Shown here piece by piece: positions 1 through 7,634 of a stretch of DNA of 20,243 bases (its first letter is position 1; the number at the start of each line of letters is the position of its first letter). The notes under the pieces were generated by a model. The model did no database searches, was not told the DNA's origin, and saw only the letters and a list, made by a program, of their open reading frames with translations. The translations under genes were made by a program, and so were the position numbers. Source of the stretch: Methylophilaceae bacterium. GTDB taxonomy: Bacteria > Pseudomonadota > Gammaproteobacteria > Burkholderiales > Methylophilaceae. The stretch is taken from the NCBI GenBank assembly GCA_025362115.1, contig JANYIK010000013.1:1-20243 (forward strand). The letters are read 5' to 3'.

Positions 1-1
1 C

Positions 2-1075
2 GACTATTGGCCGGGAATACAACTGTATTACCCGCCAGTGAAATATGCCCCTTCTTTGGGGATTTATGAGGATTTAGAAGCTGCATCGCTGCGCATGAAG
101 AAGCACGCGCACGCCACCCATGCCCACACCCTGATTTTTGACTTGGAAGACGGTTGTAGGCAAAAAGCAATGAGCCGAACTTTACTCCGACAAGAGTTGC
201 CGCTATTCAAGCGCCGCAAAGAAGTCAGCATTGCGATTCGTGTTAATCCTTTCCGCACCGAGGAGTATGAGCTGGATATGGCGATGGTGGCCGATATGGC
301 CGACCACGTAGACGTGGTGATGTTGGCCAAAGCGGGCGAGGCTTACGGTGCGGCTGAAGTGCGTGATCTGTCGAATCTGCTGGTGAGTTTGAACCAAAAA
401 ATCACCATCCAGCCCATCATTGAGCATCCAAAATCGCTCAAAATCGCGCCGGATCTGATGCAGTACAGCACGGTCAAACACGTGGTGTTCGGCATCCATG
501 ACTTTTCCAAAGCCATGGGCATCCATATCACCCCGGAGCATTGGACCGAAGAGCTGAAGTACTACCTGAACCAGATCATGTTCGAGGCGCGTATCGCCGG
601 CAAAGGCGTGATTGGCGGGGTAGAGACGCTGATCGGTTCCAGTATCATGCCGGAAACCTTTGTCGAGCAACACGACGTGCGTCGCTGGCTGGATTTGCAT
701 GGCGAAAACGAATCGCGTGTGGTGTACAAACATGCTTGCCAAGAGGCCGCGATGGGGCTGACGGGCAAGCAAGTCATCCACCCCGGTCATATTCACTTGT
801 GCAAAGTAGCGTATACGCCATCCCCAACCGATGTGGCGCTGAAAATAAGAATGCTTAAAGCCGCGATAGAGGCCGACGCTTTACTGGGCGGCGCGATCAA
901 GTTTGAAGGCGAAATGCTGGATCCACCGATGTTCGGCAAAGCGCTACAAACCTTGTTACGCGCCCATGCGCTACGCTCGCTGAACAAAGAAGACGTGGAA
1001 TTCGCTATGACGGTGTTGCAGCTGATGCCTACGCAAGTCATCCGTGAAAACTGGCCGTATGGGGTGATTTTATAA
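2..1075 (+). CDS. CitE/malyl-CoA-lyase-like HpcH/HpaI aldolase, 5' partial
   Basis: Probable acyl-CoA lyase of the HpcH/HpaI aldolase/citrate lyase beta family, whose members cleave malyl-CoA, citramalyl-CoA or citryl-CoA with Mg2+. The frame is open to the left edge, and the residues before the GTG at 38 (ending YYPPVKYAPSLG) look like protein, so the true start probably lies outside the window. Numbering from that GTG, the family landmarks are R68 in AIRVNPF (CoA/substrate), the metal ligands E129 in PIIEHP and D155 in GIHDFSKAMG, and the late QVIHPGH segment seen in malyl-CoA lyases. At 345 or more residues it is longer than CitE (about 290) and nearer malyl-CoA lyase. The stop overlaps the next start by one base (TAATG), so it is translationally coupled to an acyl-CoA ligase and then a class I fumarase. 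Family is confident. Substrate is unknown; malyl-CoA or citramalyl-CoA are the best guesses from context. Confidence 0.85.
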   Translation, partial: DYWPGIQLYYPPVKYAPSLGIYEDLEAASLRMKKHAHATHAHTLIFDLEDGCRQKAMSRTLLRQELPLFKRRKEVSIAIRVNPFRTEEYELDMAMVADMADHVDVVMLAKAGEAYGAAEVRDLSNLLVSLNQKITIQPIIEHPKSLKIAPDLMQYSTVKHVVFGIHDFSKAMGIHITPEHWTEELKYYLNQIMFEARIAGKGVIGGVETLIGSSIMPETFVEQHDVRRWLDLHGENESRVVYKHACQEAAMGLTGKQVIHPGHIHLCKVAYTPSPTDVALKIRMLKAAIEADALLGGAIKFEGEMLDPPMFGKALQTLLRAHALRSLNKEDVEFAMTVLQLMPTQVIRENWPYGVIL

Positions 1076-2700
1076 TGGCATTCGCTCCTTTTCAGCCTTG
1101 GGTTTGGCAAGTGCCAACGCATTTCAACATCGGCGTAGCCTGCACGGATGCGCACCTTGGCACGCCTGCCGAAAACAACATCGCCATGATTGTGGAGGAT
1201 GACACATTAGGCACTTCACAAATCAGCTTTGCCGAACTAAGCCAGCGCACTAGCCAATTTTCTCAACTTCTAAGAAATTTGGACATAGGCTTGGGCGAGA
1301 GAATATTGATACGCTTACCCAACTGTCTGGATTATCCAATGGCATTTTTAGGTGCGATGAAGCGCGGCGCAGTTTCTGTGCCCACTTCTACGTTATTGAC
1401 CGCCGAAGAAGTGGCTTATCTGGCTAAAGATTCCGGTGCCAAAGTGTTGGTCACGGACAAAGCGGCTTGGGTCAAACTCAAAGATCATCTGCAAGAAGCC
1501 CCCAACTTGTGTCATGTATTGCTTTCTGGTGCGGGAGAAGTGTTGAAAGTAGCCGGCCTGGATGTGCGTGACTTGGACGCAGAGCTTGCCCAAATCACAA
1601 CTTATCAGCCCGCAGAAACCAGTCTTGCCACCGATCCCGCTTACCTAGTGTATACATCAGGCACTACCGGTTACCCCAAAGGAGTTTTGCACGCACACCG
1701 TGCCTTGATTGGTCGCACGCCTGCATCAACCTACTGGTTCGACTTTGCCAAAGAGGGCGATCGCATCATGCACTCCGGAAAATTCAACTGGACCTATGTG
1801 CTGGGTTCCGGCCTGATGGATCCGCTGTATTTGGGCAAAACCGTCATCGTGCATGAGGGCAAAAACGATGCGAACACATGGCCGCGCCTCATCAACAAAC
1901 ATTCCGCCACTATCTTTGTCGGTGTGCCTACCATCTACCGTCAAATCGTGCAGAAGAGCACCTTCACCAAGGCCGATGTTCCCAGCTTGCGCCATTGTAT
2001 GAGTGCGGGCGAGCATTTGTCGGACGAAGTGCTAAGCCTCTGGAAAGACCGTTTTGGCGTGGATATCTACGAAGCGGTGGGCATGTCCGAATTCTCCTAC
2101 TATTTGTGCCAGACCAAATCGCGCCCCATCCGCGCAGGTTCTGCGGGTTTCCCGCAACCCGGGCATGCCATCAAACTGCTCAATCCCGAGTCTTTGCAAG
2201 AAGTAGCGAGTGGCGAAGAAGGCATGATTTGCGTGCCGGACGACGATCCCGGGCTGTTCTTGCAATACTGGAATATGCCGGAAGAAACCGCCAAGCTGCG
2301 ACACGATGGCTGGTTTTTCACCGGTGATTATGCGCGCTATGACACTGACGGCTACATCTGGTTTCTAGGTCGCAAAGACGACATTATCAAGAGCTTTGGC
2401 TACCGCGTTTCACCCTATGAAATCGAAAGAGTGTTGAAATCACATCCCGCCGTGGCCGACTGTGCTGCGATTGGTGAAGAACTCGAAAAAGATAAAGTGT
2501 TAGTGGTGGCTTACATCATTGCCCAGCCAGACAGCACCGCGACAGCGGATGAGTTACTGGCCTTTGCGCGTGAACATTTGGCGGCCTATAAAGCCCCGAA
2601 AACGATCTATCTGGCCAAGGATTTCCCGCGCACCAAAAACGGTAAAATCCTGCGTAAAGACATCAAGCCAACGATGGCAATTGAGAAATCAAGCAGATGA
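1075..2700 (+). CDS. AMP-forming acyl-CoA synthetase (ANL superfamily)
   Basis: Single-chain acyl-CoA ligase that makes an acyl-AMP and then an acyl-CoA, probably cytoplasmic. The phosphate loop YTSGTTGYPKG spans residues 193-203. The GMSE segment is the A5-type motif, and GWFFTGDYARYDTDGY followed by the GRKDDIIKSFGYRVSP hinge marks the start of the C-terminal domain. K524 in TKNGKILRK is the catalytic lysine of the adenylation step. The length of 541 residues fits the benzoate-CoA-ligase or medium-chain acyl-CoA synthetase branch better than acetyl-CoA synthetase (about 650). It overlaps the lyase before it by 1 base and the fumarase after it by 4 bases (ATGA). Being locked between a hydroxyacyl-CoA lyase and a dicarboxylate hydratase suggests the substrate is a hydroxy-dicarboxylate such as malate or citramalate. 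That is inference: the sequence shows the family only, and a simple fatty or aromatic acid remains possible. Confidence 0.88.
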   Translation: MAFAPFQPWVWQVPTHFNIGVACTDAHLGTPAENNIAMIVEDDTLGTSQISFAELSQRTSQFSQLLRNLDIGLGERILIRLPNCLDYPMAFLGAMKRGAVSVPTSTLLTAEEVAYLAKDSGAKVLVTDKAAWVKLKDHLQEAPNLCHVLLSGAGEVLKVAGLDVRDLDAELAQITTYQPAETSLATDPAYLVYTSGTTGYPKGVLHAHRALIGRTPASTYWFDFAKEGDRIMHSGKFNWTYVLGSGLMDPLYLGKTVIVHEGKNDANTWPRLINKHSATIFVGVPTIYRQIVQKSTFTKADVPSLRHCMSAGEHLSDEVLSLWKDRFGVDIYEAVGMSEFSYYLCQTKSRPIRAGSAGFPQPGHAIKLLNPESLQEVASGEEGMICVPDDDPGLFLQYWNMPEETAKLRHDGWFFTGDYARYDTDGYIWFLGRKDDIIKSFGYRVSPYEIERVLKSHPAVADCAAIGEELEKDKVLVVAYIIAQPDSTATADELLAFAREHLAAYKAPKTIYLAKDFPRTKNGKILRKDIKPTMAIEKSSR

Positions 2701-4202
2701 CAGTTATCCGCGAACAGGACTTCATACAAAGCATCGCCGACGCGCTGCAATATATCTCCTATTACCATCCGGCGGACTACATCCGGTCTTTGGGCGAGGC
2801 GTATAAACGCGAGGAGTCTGTCGCTGCAAAAGACGCTATTGCACAAATCCTTACCAACTCGCGCATGTGCGCCGAGGGCAAACGCCCGATTTGCCAGGAT
2901 ACCGGCATTGTTGTCGCCTTCGTTAAAGTTGGCATGGCGGTGCAATGGTATGGCAGCATGGGCTTGGAGCATATGGTCAACGAAGGTGTGCGCCGCGCTT
3001 ATACCAATGCTGATAATCCTTTGCGTGCGTCTATGGTCAATGATCCCGCCGGTAGCCGCAAAAACACTAAGGACAATACTCCTGCCGTAGTGCATGTATC
3101 GCTAGTGCCCGGCAACACGGTAGAAGTCCATATCGCGGCCAAGGGTGGCGGTTCAGAAAACAAGGCCAAATTGGCCATGCTCAACCCCAACGACAACATC
3201 GTGGATTGGGTGCTGGAAACCGTGCCGACGATGGGTGCAGGTTGGTGTCCACCGGGTATGCTGGGCATAGGCATCGGCGGAAGTGCAGAAAAAGCGGTGC
3301 TGTTGGCCAAAGAGTCGTTGATGGCAACCATAGACATGCACGAACTCAAAGCGCGCGGTGCGAATAATCGGCTGGAAGAATTGCGGATCGAGATTTACGA
3401 TAAGGTCAACGCATTGGGTATAGGCGCACAAGGCTTGGGCGGCCTGACCACAGTGCTGGACGTGAAGATTCTGGACTACCCGACGCATGCGGCTTCTTTG
3501 CCCGTCGCCATCATCCCCAATTGTGCCGCTACGCGCCATGTGCATTTTGTGCTGGATGGCGGCGGTGTGGCCGCGCTAGAGCCGCCTAATGTGGCCGATT
3601 GGCCGGATGTGCATTGGACGCCTAGCCCCCAAGCTAGGCGCGTTGATCTCGACACTATCACCCGTGAGCAAGTCGCAGGCTGGAAACCAGGCGAAACTTT
3701 GTTGCTCAACGGCAAGCTTTTGACCGGGCGTGATGCTGCACACAAACGCATCGCCACTTTGCTGGCCAAAGGAGAAGCGCTACCGGTAGATTTCAGTAAT
3801 CGTTTCATCTATTACGTTGGGCCGGTTGACCCGGTGCGCGACGAAGTGGTCGGCCCCGCAGGCCCAACCACTGCTACGCGCATGGATGGCTATACCGACA
3901 TGATGCTGGAAAAAACTGGATTGCTGGGCATGGTGGGCAAGGCAGAGCGTGGCCCCGAGACTATTGCCTCTATCGCCAAGCATCAATCGGCTTATCTCAT
4001 GGCCGTAGGTGGTGCCGCCTATTTAGTATCCAAAGCGATACGTGCAGCACGAATGGTGGCCTTTGCCGACTTGGGCATGGAAGCCATTTATGAGTTTGAA
4101 GTGAAAGACATGCCAGTGACCGTGGCGGTGGATAGTCACGGGGTTTCGGTGCATGAAACTGGCCCAGCGCAGTGGAAGTTAATAATTGCCAGTACCTCCT
4201 AG
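2697..4202 (+). CDS. Class I (4Fe-4S) fumarate hydratase / possible mesaconase
   Basis: Iron-sulfur, oxygen-sensitive hydratase of the FumA/TtdAB-fusion type. Class I enzymes interconvert fumarate and (S)-malate, and several also hydrate mesaconate to (S)-citramalate. The alpha-type domain comes first (about residues 10-285) and the beta-type swivel domain is C-terminal. The three cluster cysteines are present: C66 in PICQDTG, C184 in GWCPPGML and C276 in IPNCAATRHVHF. Conserved stretches GGSENKAK, IGIGGSAEK and GPTTATRMD are intact. The length of 501 residues is normal for the one-chain enzyme. It starts inside the end of the ligase gene (ATGA overlap) and closes the operon; ppk1 converges on it with a 15-base gap. 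It may simply be the TCA-cycle fumarase, but its coupling to a ligase and a CitE-like lyase suggests a dedicated C4 or C5 dicarboxylate route. Substrate cannot be settled from sequence. Confidence 0.93.
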   Translation: MTVIREQDFIQSIADALQYISYYHPADYIRSLGEAYKREESVAAKDAIAQILTNSRMCAEGKRPICQDTGIVVAFVKVGMAVQWYGSMGLEHMVNEGVRRAYTNADNPLRASMVNDPAGSRKNTKDNTPAVVHVSLVPGNTVEVHIAAKGGGSENKAKLAMLNPNDNIVDWVLETVPTMGAGWCPPGMLGIGIGGSAEKAVLLAKESLMATIDMHELKARGANNRLEELRIEIYDKVNALGIGAQGLGGLTTVLDVKILDYPTHAASLPVAIIPNCAATRHVHFVLDGGGVAALEPPNVADWPDVHWTPSPQARRVDLDTITREQVAGWKPGETLLLNGKLLTGRDAAHKRIATLLAKGEALPVDFSNRFIYYVGPVDPVRDEVVGPAGPTTATRMDGYTDMMLEKTGLLGMVGKAERGPETIASIAKHQSAYLMAVGGAAYLVSKAIRAARMVAFADLGMEAIYEFEVKDMPVTVAVDSHGVSVHETGPAQWKLIIASTS

Positions 4203-4217
4203 GCGCTTCACACCAGC

Positions 4218-6305
4218 CTATTTCTCTCTCGCCAACTCCTGCCCGTAATTACCTAACAAAAAGTTCTGTGCGCTAACGGTTGTGCCGCGTGTAGTGCGTT
4301 TCAGTTTGTAGTTACCATCGGCCTGCATCTCCCACGCCTGCTGGTTATCTTTCATATAAATGGCAAGACCTTCACGGTAAACGCGCCGTTTGAGTTTGGG
4401 ATTTAGCACGGGAAAACAGCTCTCGATGCGCCGAAAAAAATTACGATGCATCCAGTCAGCGCTAGAGAGATATAAATCCCGCGCGCCGTTGTTATAGAAG
4501 TAGAAAATACGAGAGTGTTCAAGAAAACGTCCAATGATAGAACGCACGCGAATGTTGTCCGACAATCCGGGCACTTGTGGACGCAACGCGCATACGCCGC
4601 GCACAATCAGTTCTATCTTTACGCCAGCTTGTGATGCGGCATAAAGTGCATTGATGACTTCATGATCCAGTAACGCATTCATTTTGGCGATAATGTGGCC
4701 GCGTTTGCCGTTTTTGGCGTGTTCCATTTCGTGTTGTATGGATTTAATTACTTGGCTGTGCAAGGTGAATGGCGATTGCCATAGGTGTTTGAGTTTGCTG
4801 GCTTGGCCGAGTCCCGTGAGTTGGGCGAAGATGTCGTTCACGTCCTCGCAAATTTCTTCCTGGCAGGTCATGAGACCAAAGTCAGTGTAAAGTCTAGCCG
4901 TGCGCTGGTGATAATTGCCAGTGGACAAATGTACATAACGTCTTAATTTATCCGCCTCACGGCGAACCACCATCACCATTTTGGCGTGAGTTTTGTGACC
5001 AACGACACCATATACTACGTGCGCCCCCACTTGTTCCAATTTTGCCGCCCAGTTGATGTTAGCCTCTTCATCGAAGCGCGCCATCAGCTCCACCACTACC
5101 GTCACTTCTTTACCGCGTCGCGCGGCTTCGATTAAGGCTTCCATCAAAGTAGAATCTGAACTGGTGCGATACACGGTTTGCTTAATCGCCAGCACATTAG
5201 GATCGGCGGCGGCTTGTTGCAAAAACTCCACCACCGGATTGAACGATTGAAACGGATGATGCAGCAAAATATCGCCACGGCGTATGGCTTTGAAAATGTC
5301 TGGTTCTTTTTGAATCTCGCGCGAAAGGCTTGGAATATAAGGCAAAAACTTCAGGTCTGGCCTATCTACCCAGTCGGGAATCTGCATCAAACGCACCAAG
5401 TTCACTGGGCCGTTGACTTGGTATAGATCGTCTTGTGTCAAGTCAAACTGGCTGAGTAGAAAGCTGGACATCTCCGGTGAACAGTTGTCTGCAACTTCCA
5501 GCCGCACTTCGTCGCCAAATTGGCGTTGTGACAATTCGCCTTGCAAGGCTAAACGTAAATCTTTGATTTCGTCTTCGTCCACGAACAAGTCACTATTGCG
5601 CGTGACACGGAACTGGTAACACCCTTTTACCGTCATGCCAGAAAATAACTCTCCTACATGTGCGTGCAGTACAGAAGACAAAAACGCAAAACCGTACTCG
5701 CAACCAGCGATTTCGCTAGGGAAGCGTATCACCCTAGGTAAGGCGCGCGGCGCTTGCACGATAGCCCTGCCGGAATTACGCCCAAATGCGTCTTTACCCT
5801 CTAACTCAACGGCAAAATTCAAACTTTTGTTCAAGACGCGCGGAAAGGGGTGCGAAGGGTCTAGGCCGACGGGGGTCAATACTGGCATCAGCTCGCGAAA
5901 GAAATAGTCGCGTATCCACTGCTGTTGCTGCTCGTTCCAATGCGTGCGCCGTAAAAAACGAATGCCTTGAGCAGCCAATTGCGGCACAACCGTCTCATTA
6001 AAAATTTGATATTGCTGCGCGACCAACACGTGCGCTTGCTCGCACACTTCCATCATTACTTGGCGTGGCGGCATACCATCAGGCGCACTGGACTTGGCAT
6101 TAAACTGGATTTGCTCTTTTAATCCGGCCACGCGCACCTCAAAAAACTCGTCCATATTACTGCTGACAATGCACAAAAACTTCAGGCGCTCCAACAGTGG
6201 ATTACGCTCATCCTCGGCCTGTGCTAACACACGGCGGTTAAAGGCCAACAGGCTTAATTCACGATTAAGAAATTGCTCGGCAGAGGACAATTTGGAAGGC
6301 TTCAT
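4218..6305 (-). CDS. ppk1: Polyphosphate kinase 1
   Basis: Transfers the gamma phosphate of ATP reversibly onto inorganic polyphosphate, usually at the inner face of the membrane. The four-domain layout is visible: an N-terminal helical part beginning FLNRELSLLAFNRRVL, a head domain, and two phospholipase-D-like C domains. The autophosphorylated histidine is H459 in HLSTGNYHQRTARLY, and the second essential histidine is H597 in FLEHSRIFYF, followed by SSADWMHRNFFRRIE. The LLHHPFQSF segment is typical. The length of 695 residues is normal. It follows yggX on the same strand with a 42-base gap and no separate promoter seen, so it is probably transcribed with yggX from the promoter near 6650. 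No clear Shine-Dalgarno precedes the ATG. It converges on the fumarase gene. Identification is secure. Confidence 0.97.
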   Translation of the reverse strand: MKPSKLSSAEQFLNRELSLLAFNRRVLAQAEDERNPLLERLKFLCIVSSNMDEFFEVRVAGLKEQIQFNAKSSAPDGMPPRQVMMEVCEQAHVLVAQQYQIFNETVVPQLAAQGIRFLRRTHWNEQQQQWIRDYFFRELMPVLTPVGLDPSHPFPRVLNKSLNFAVELEGKDAFGRNSGRAIVQAPRALPRVIRFPSEIAGCEYGFAFLSSVLHAHVGELFSGMTVKGCYQFRVTRNSDLFVDEDEIKDLRLALQGELSQRQFGDEVRLEVADNCSPEMSSFLLSQFDLTQDDLYQVNGPVNLVRLMQIPDWVDRPDLKFLPYIPSLSREIQKEPDIFKAIRRGDILLHHPFQSFNPVVEFLQQAAADPNVLAIKQTVYRTSSDSTLMEALIEAARRGKEVTVVVELMARFDEEANINWAAKLEQVGAHVVYGVVGHKTHAKMVMVVRREADKLRRYVHLSTGNYHQRTARLYTDFGLMTCQEEICEDVNDIFAQLTGLGQASKLKHLWQSPFTLHSQVIKSIQHEMEHAKNGKRGHIIAKMNALLDHEVINALYAASQAGVKIELIVRGVCALRPQVPGLSDNIRVRSIIGRFLEHSRIFYFYNNGARDLYLSSADWMHRNFFRRIESCFPVLNPKLKRRVYREGLAIYMKDNQQAWEMQADGNYKLKRTTRGTTVSAQNFLLGNYGQELAREK

Positions 6306-6347
6306 AAAACGATCGAGGTTGCAGTTTATTGCAGAAACATGACAATT

Positions 6348-6617
6348 TTATGATTGCGGAACATAGCCTTCAGCTTTATCCGCACCAGCGCCAAAAAAAT
6401 ACGCTTCGGTTTGCTCCATCAGATATTTACGCGCCGAACTATCGGCCAAACTCAGACGATTTTCATTGATGAGCATGGTTTGGTGCTTTTTCCAACCCTC
6501 CCACGCTTCTTTGGAAACACCCTCAAAAATTTTTTTGCCCAATTCGCCCGGATAAGGTGGGAAGTCCATGCCTTCTGCCTCGCGCCCCAGTTTGATACAT
6601 TGAATCATTCTTGCCAT
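6348..6617 (-). CDS. yggX: Fe(2+)-trafficking protein YggX
   Basis: Small cytoplasmic protein of the YggX family, linked in enterobacteria to protection of iron-sulfur clusters and to resistance against superoxide. The 89 residues match the family's usual length. The N-terminus MARMIQCIKLGREAEG carries the single conserved cysteine (C7), followed by the PPYPGELGKKIF and WKKHQTMLINE blocks and a C-terminal RKYLMEQTEAYFF helix. The ATG at 6617 has a good Shine-Dalgarno (AAGGAG, eight bases upstream) and a sigma70-like promoter at 6646-6675. It is the first gene of a probable yggX-ppk1 unit and diverges from thiD across 109 bases. In other bacteria it often lies beside mutY; that pairing is absent here. 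Identification is confident. Confidence 0.96.
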   Translation of the reverse strand: MARMIQCIKLGREAEGMDFPPYPGELGKKIFEGVSKEAWEGWKKHQTMLINENRLSLADSSARKYLMEQTEAYFFGAGADKAEGYVPQS

Positions 6618-6645
6618 TATTGATGCTCCTTAATCTAGGCCGACC

Positions 6646-6675
6646 ATCATAACGCACATCAAAACATCGCGGCAA
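6646..6675 (-). promoter_or_regulatory. Sigma70-like promoter of yggX-ppk1
   Basis: On the minus strand, TTGCCG (-35, 6675-6670) and TATGAT (-10, 6651-6646) are separated by 18 bases. The predicted start is near 6639, giving a leader of about 22 bases that contains the AAGGAG ribosome binding site at 6631-6626. No Fur or SoxR-type palindrome was recognised in it. Found by eye, not tested. Confidence 0.55.
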
Positions 6676-6689
6676 ACAGCCACCGTATC

Positions 6690-6702
6690 CGCTAAAATAG
6701 CG
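6690..6702 (+). promoter_or_regulatory. Putative thiD -10 element inside a small palindrome
   Basis: TAAAAT at 6693-6698 is a plausible -10 hexamer for thiD, with transcription from about 6705 and a leader of about 22 bases. It lies in a short perfect palindrome (CGCTA-AAA-TAGCG). No good -35 hexamer lies 16-18 bases upstream; the bases there (6670-6675) are instead the -35 of the divergent yggX promoter. There is no Shine-Dalgarno before the thiD ATG. Weak evidence. Confidence 0.35.
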
Positions 6703-6726
6703 CATTAACGCACCACACCTACTTTT

Positions 6727-7566
6727 ATGGCTCAAAATCCCCCTGTTGTTTTAACCTTTGCCGCTACCGACCCTACCAGTGGCGCTGGCTTGCAAGCCGA
6801 TGTGCTGACTTTGTCCAGCATCGGCTGTCATCCCGTATCTGTGGTGACGGCTATCACTGTGCAAGACACGCTGGGTGTGGATAACGTACTGGTGTTCGAT
6901 GCCGAATGGGTAGAGGCACAAGCCCGTGCAGTGCTGGAGGACATGGAAGTCGCCGCGTTCAAAATCGGCATGTTGGGTAGTGTAGAAAATGTCGCCATCA
7001 TTGCCGAGATTCTGGCAGATTACCCCGATATTCCGCTGATTATGGACACCGTGCTGGCATCAGGCCGTGGTGACGAGTTGGCCTCAGAAGAAATGCAAGG
7101 CGCGATGATCGATTTGCTATTGCCGCAAGCCACACTCATCACGCCTAACAGCCTGGAAGCACGGCGTTTGGCATTTTTTGATAGCGATGAAGAGAATGAA
7201 GCAGACGCGCCGTTGATTGAATGTGCTACGCGCTTGCTAGGCATGGGAGTGGAGTACGTGCTGGTAACCGGCACCCATGAACGCACTCAGGACGTCACTA
7301 ACACGCTTTACGGCAACAATGGGCTCATCAAAGCGTGGCAATGGGAGCGCTTGCCCGATAGCTATCATGGCTCTGGCTGTACCTTGGCCTCGGCAATTGC
7401 CGCCTGTTTGGCACACGGCTTGACGCTAGAAGAGGCCGTCGCTGAAGGCCAGGAATATACCTGGGCGACGCTGAAAGCCGCTTTCCGCCCCGGTATGGGG
7501 CAATATATTCCAGACCGTTTGTTTTGGGCGCGTGACGAGGATGAACCTGAATCTGAACCACATTAA
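6727..7566 (+). CDS. thiD: Hydroxymethylpyrimidine/phosphomethylpyrimidine kinase
   Basis: Phosphorylates HMP and HMP-phosphate to HMP-pyrophosphate, the pyrimidine half of thiamine. It is a ribokinase-fold enzyme of 279 residues, close to the usual length of about 265. It begins with the family pattern AATDPTSGAGLQADVLTL (substrate pocket and Walker-like loop), carries FKIGMLGS in mid-protein and ends with the anion-hole motif GSGCTLASAIAA, where C218 is the catalytic cysteine. DTVLASGRGDELA replaces the commoner DPVMVAKSGD, so this looks like the betaproteobacterial branch of the family; function is still expected. It heads a same-strand series with thiE (ThiD's product is ThiE's substrate), hemL and a phosphotransferase gene. 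A short acidic tail (DEDEPESEPH) ends the protein. No TPP riboswitch lies upstream. Confidence 0.93.
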   Translation: MAQNPPVVLTFAATDPTSGAGLQADVLTLSSIGCHPVSVVTAITVQDTLGVDNVLVFDAEWVEAQARAVLEDMEVAAFKIGMLGSVENVAIIAEILADYPDIPLIMDTVLASGRGDELASEEMQGAMIDLLLPQATLITPNSLEARRLAFFDSDEENEADAPLIECATRLLGMGVEYVLVTGTHERTQDVTNTLYGNNGLIKAWQWERLPDSYHGSGCTLASAIAACLAHGLTLEEAVAEGQEYTWATLKAAFRPGMGQYIPDRLFWARDEDEPESEPH

Positions 7567-7571
7567 AATGC

Positions 7572-7584
7572 CTCGCGTAGCGAG
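7572..7584 (+). repeat. Small hairpin after thiD
   Basis: CTCGC-GTA-GCGAG forms a perfect five-pair stem with a three-base loop, six bases after the thiD stop. It directly precedes the larger repeat hairpin at 7594-7617. No T-run follows, so it is unlikely to be a terminator by itself. Confidence 0.4.
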
Positions 7585-7590
7585 ACCGTG

Positions 7591-7629
7591 TCCCCCTCGC
7601 CCGCAAGCGGGAGAGGGCAGGGGTGAGGG
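7591..7629 (+). repeat. REP-like GC-rich hairpin repeat between thiD and thiE
   Basis: Inverted arms at 7594-7604 and 7607-7617 (CCCTCGCCCGC against GCGGGAGAGGG) pair over 11 positions with one mismatch and a two-base centre, and are followed by CAGGGGTGAGGG. The wording closely resembles a palindromic sequence I recall as dispersed in intergenic regions of many proteobacteria. Its right flank runs into the thiE ribosome binding site (GAGGG before the ATG at 7635). The copy number in this genome cannot be seen from one window; only this one copy was noticed here. Confidence 0.6.
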
Positions 7630-7634
7630 CTGCT

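Noticed and set aside
203..796. Antisense open frame (197 codons) opposite the lyase gene
   Set aside because: It is a shadow of a conserved coding sequence, with no start signal or recognisable motif.
4203..4217. Bidirectional terminator between the fumarase gene and ppk1
   Set aside because: Only a 4-bp AGGC/GCCT pairing is visible, with no T-run; too weak to call.
6618..6726. TPP riboswitch upstream of thiD
   Set aside because: The 109-base gap has no CUGAGA-type THI box and is mostly used by the divergent yggX promoter.
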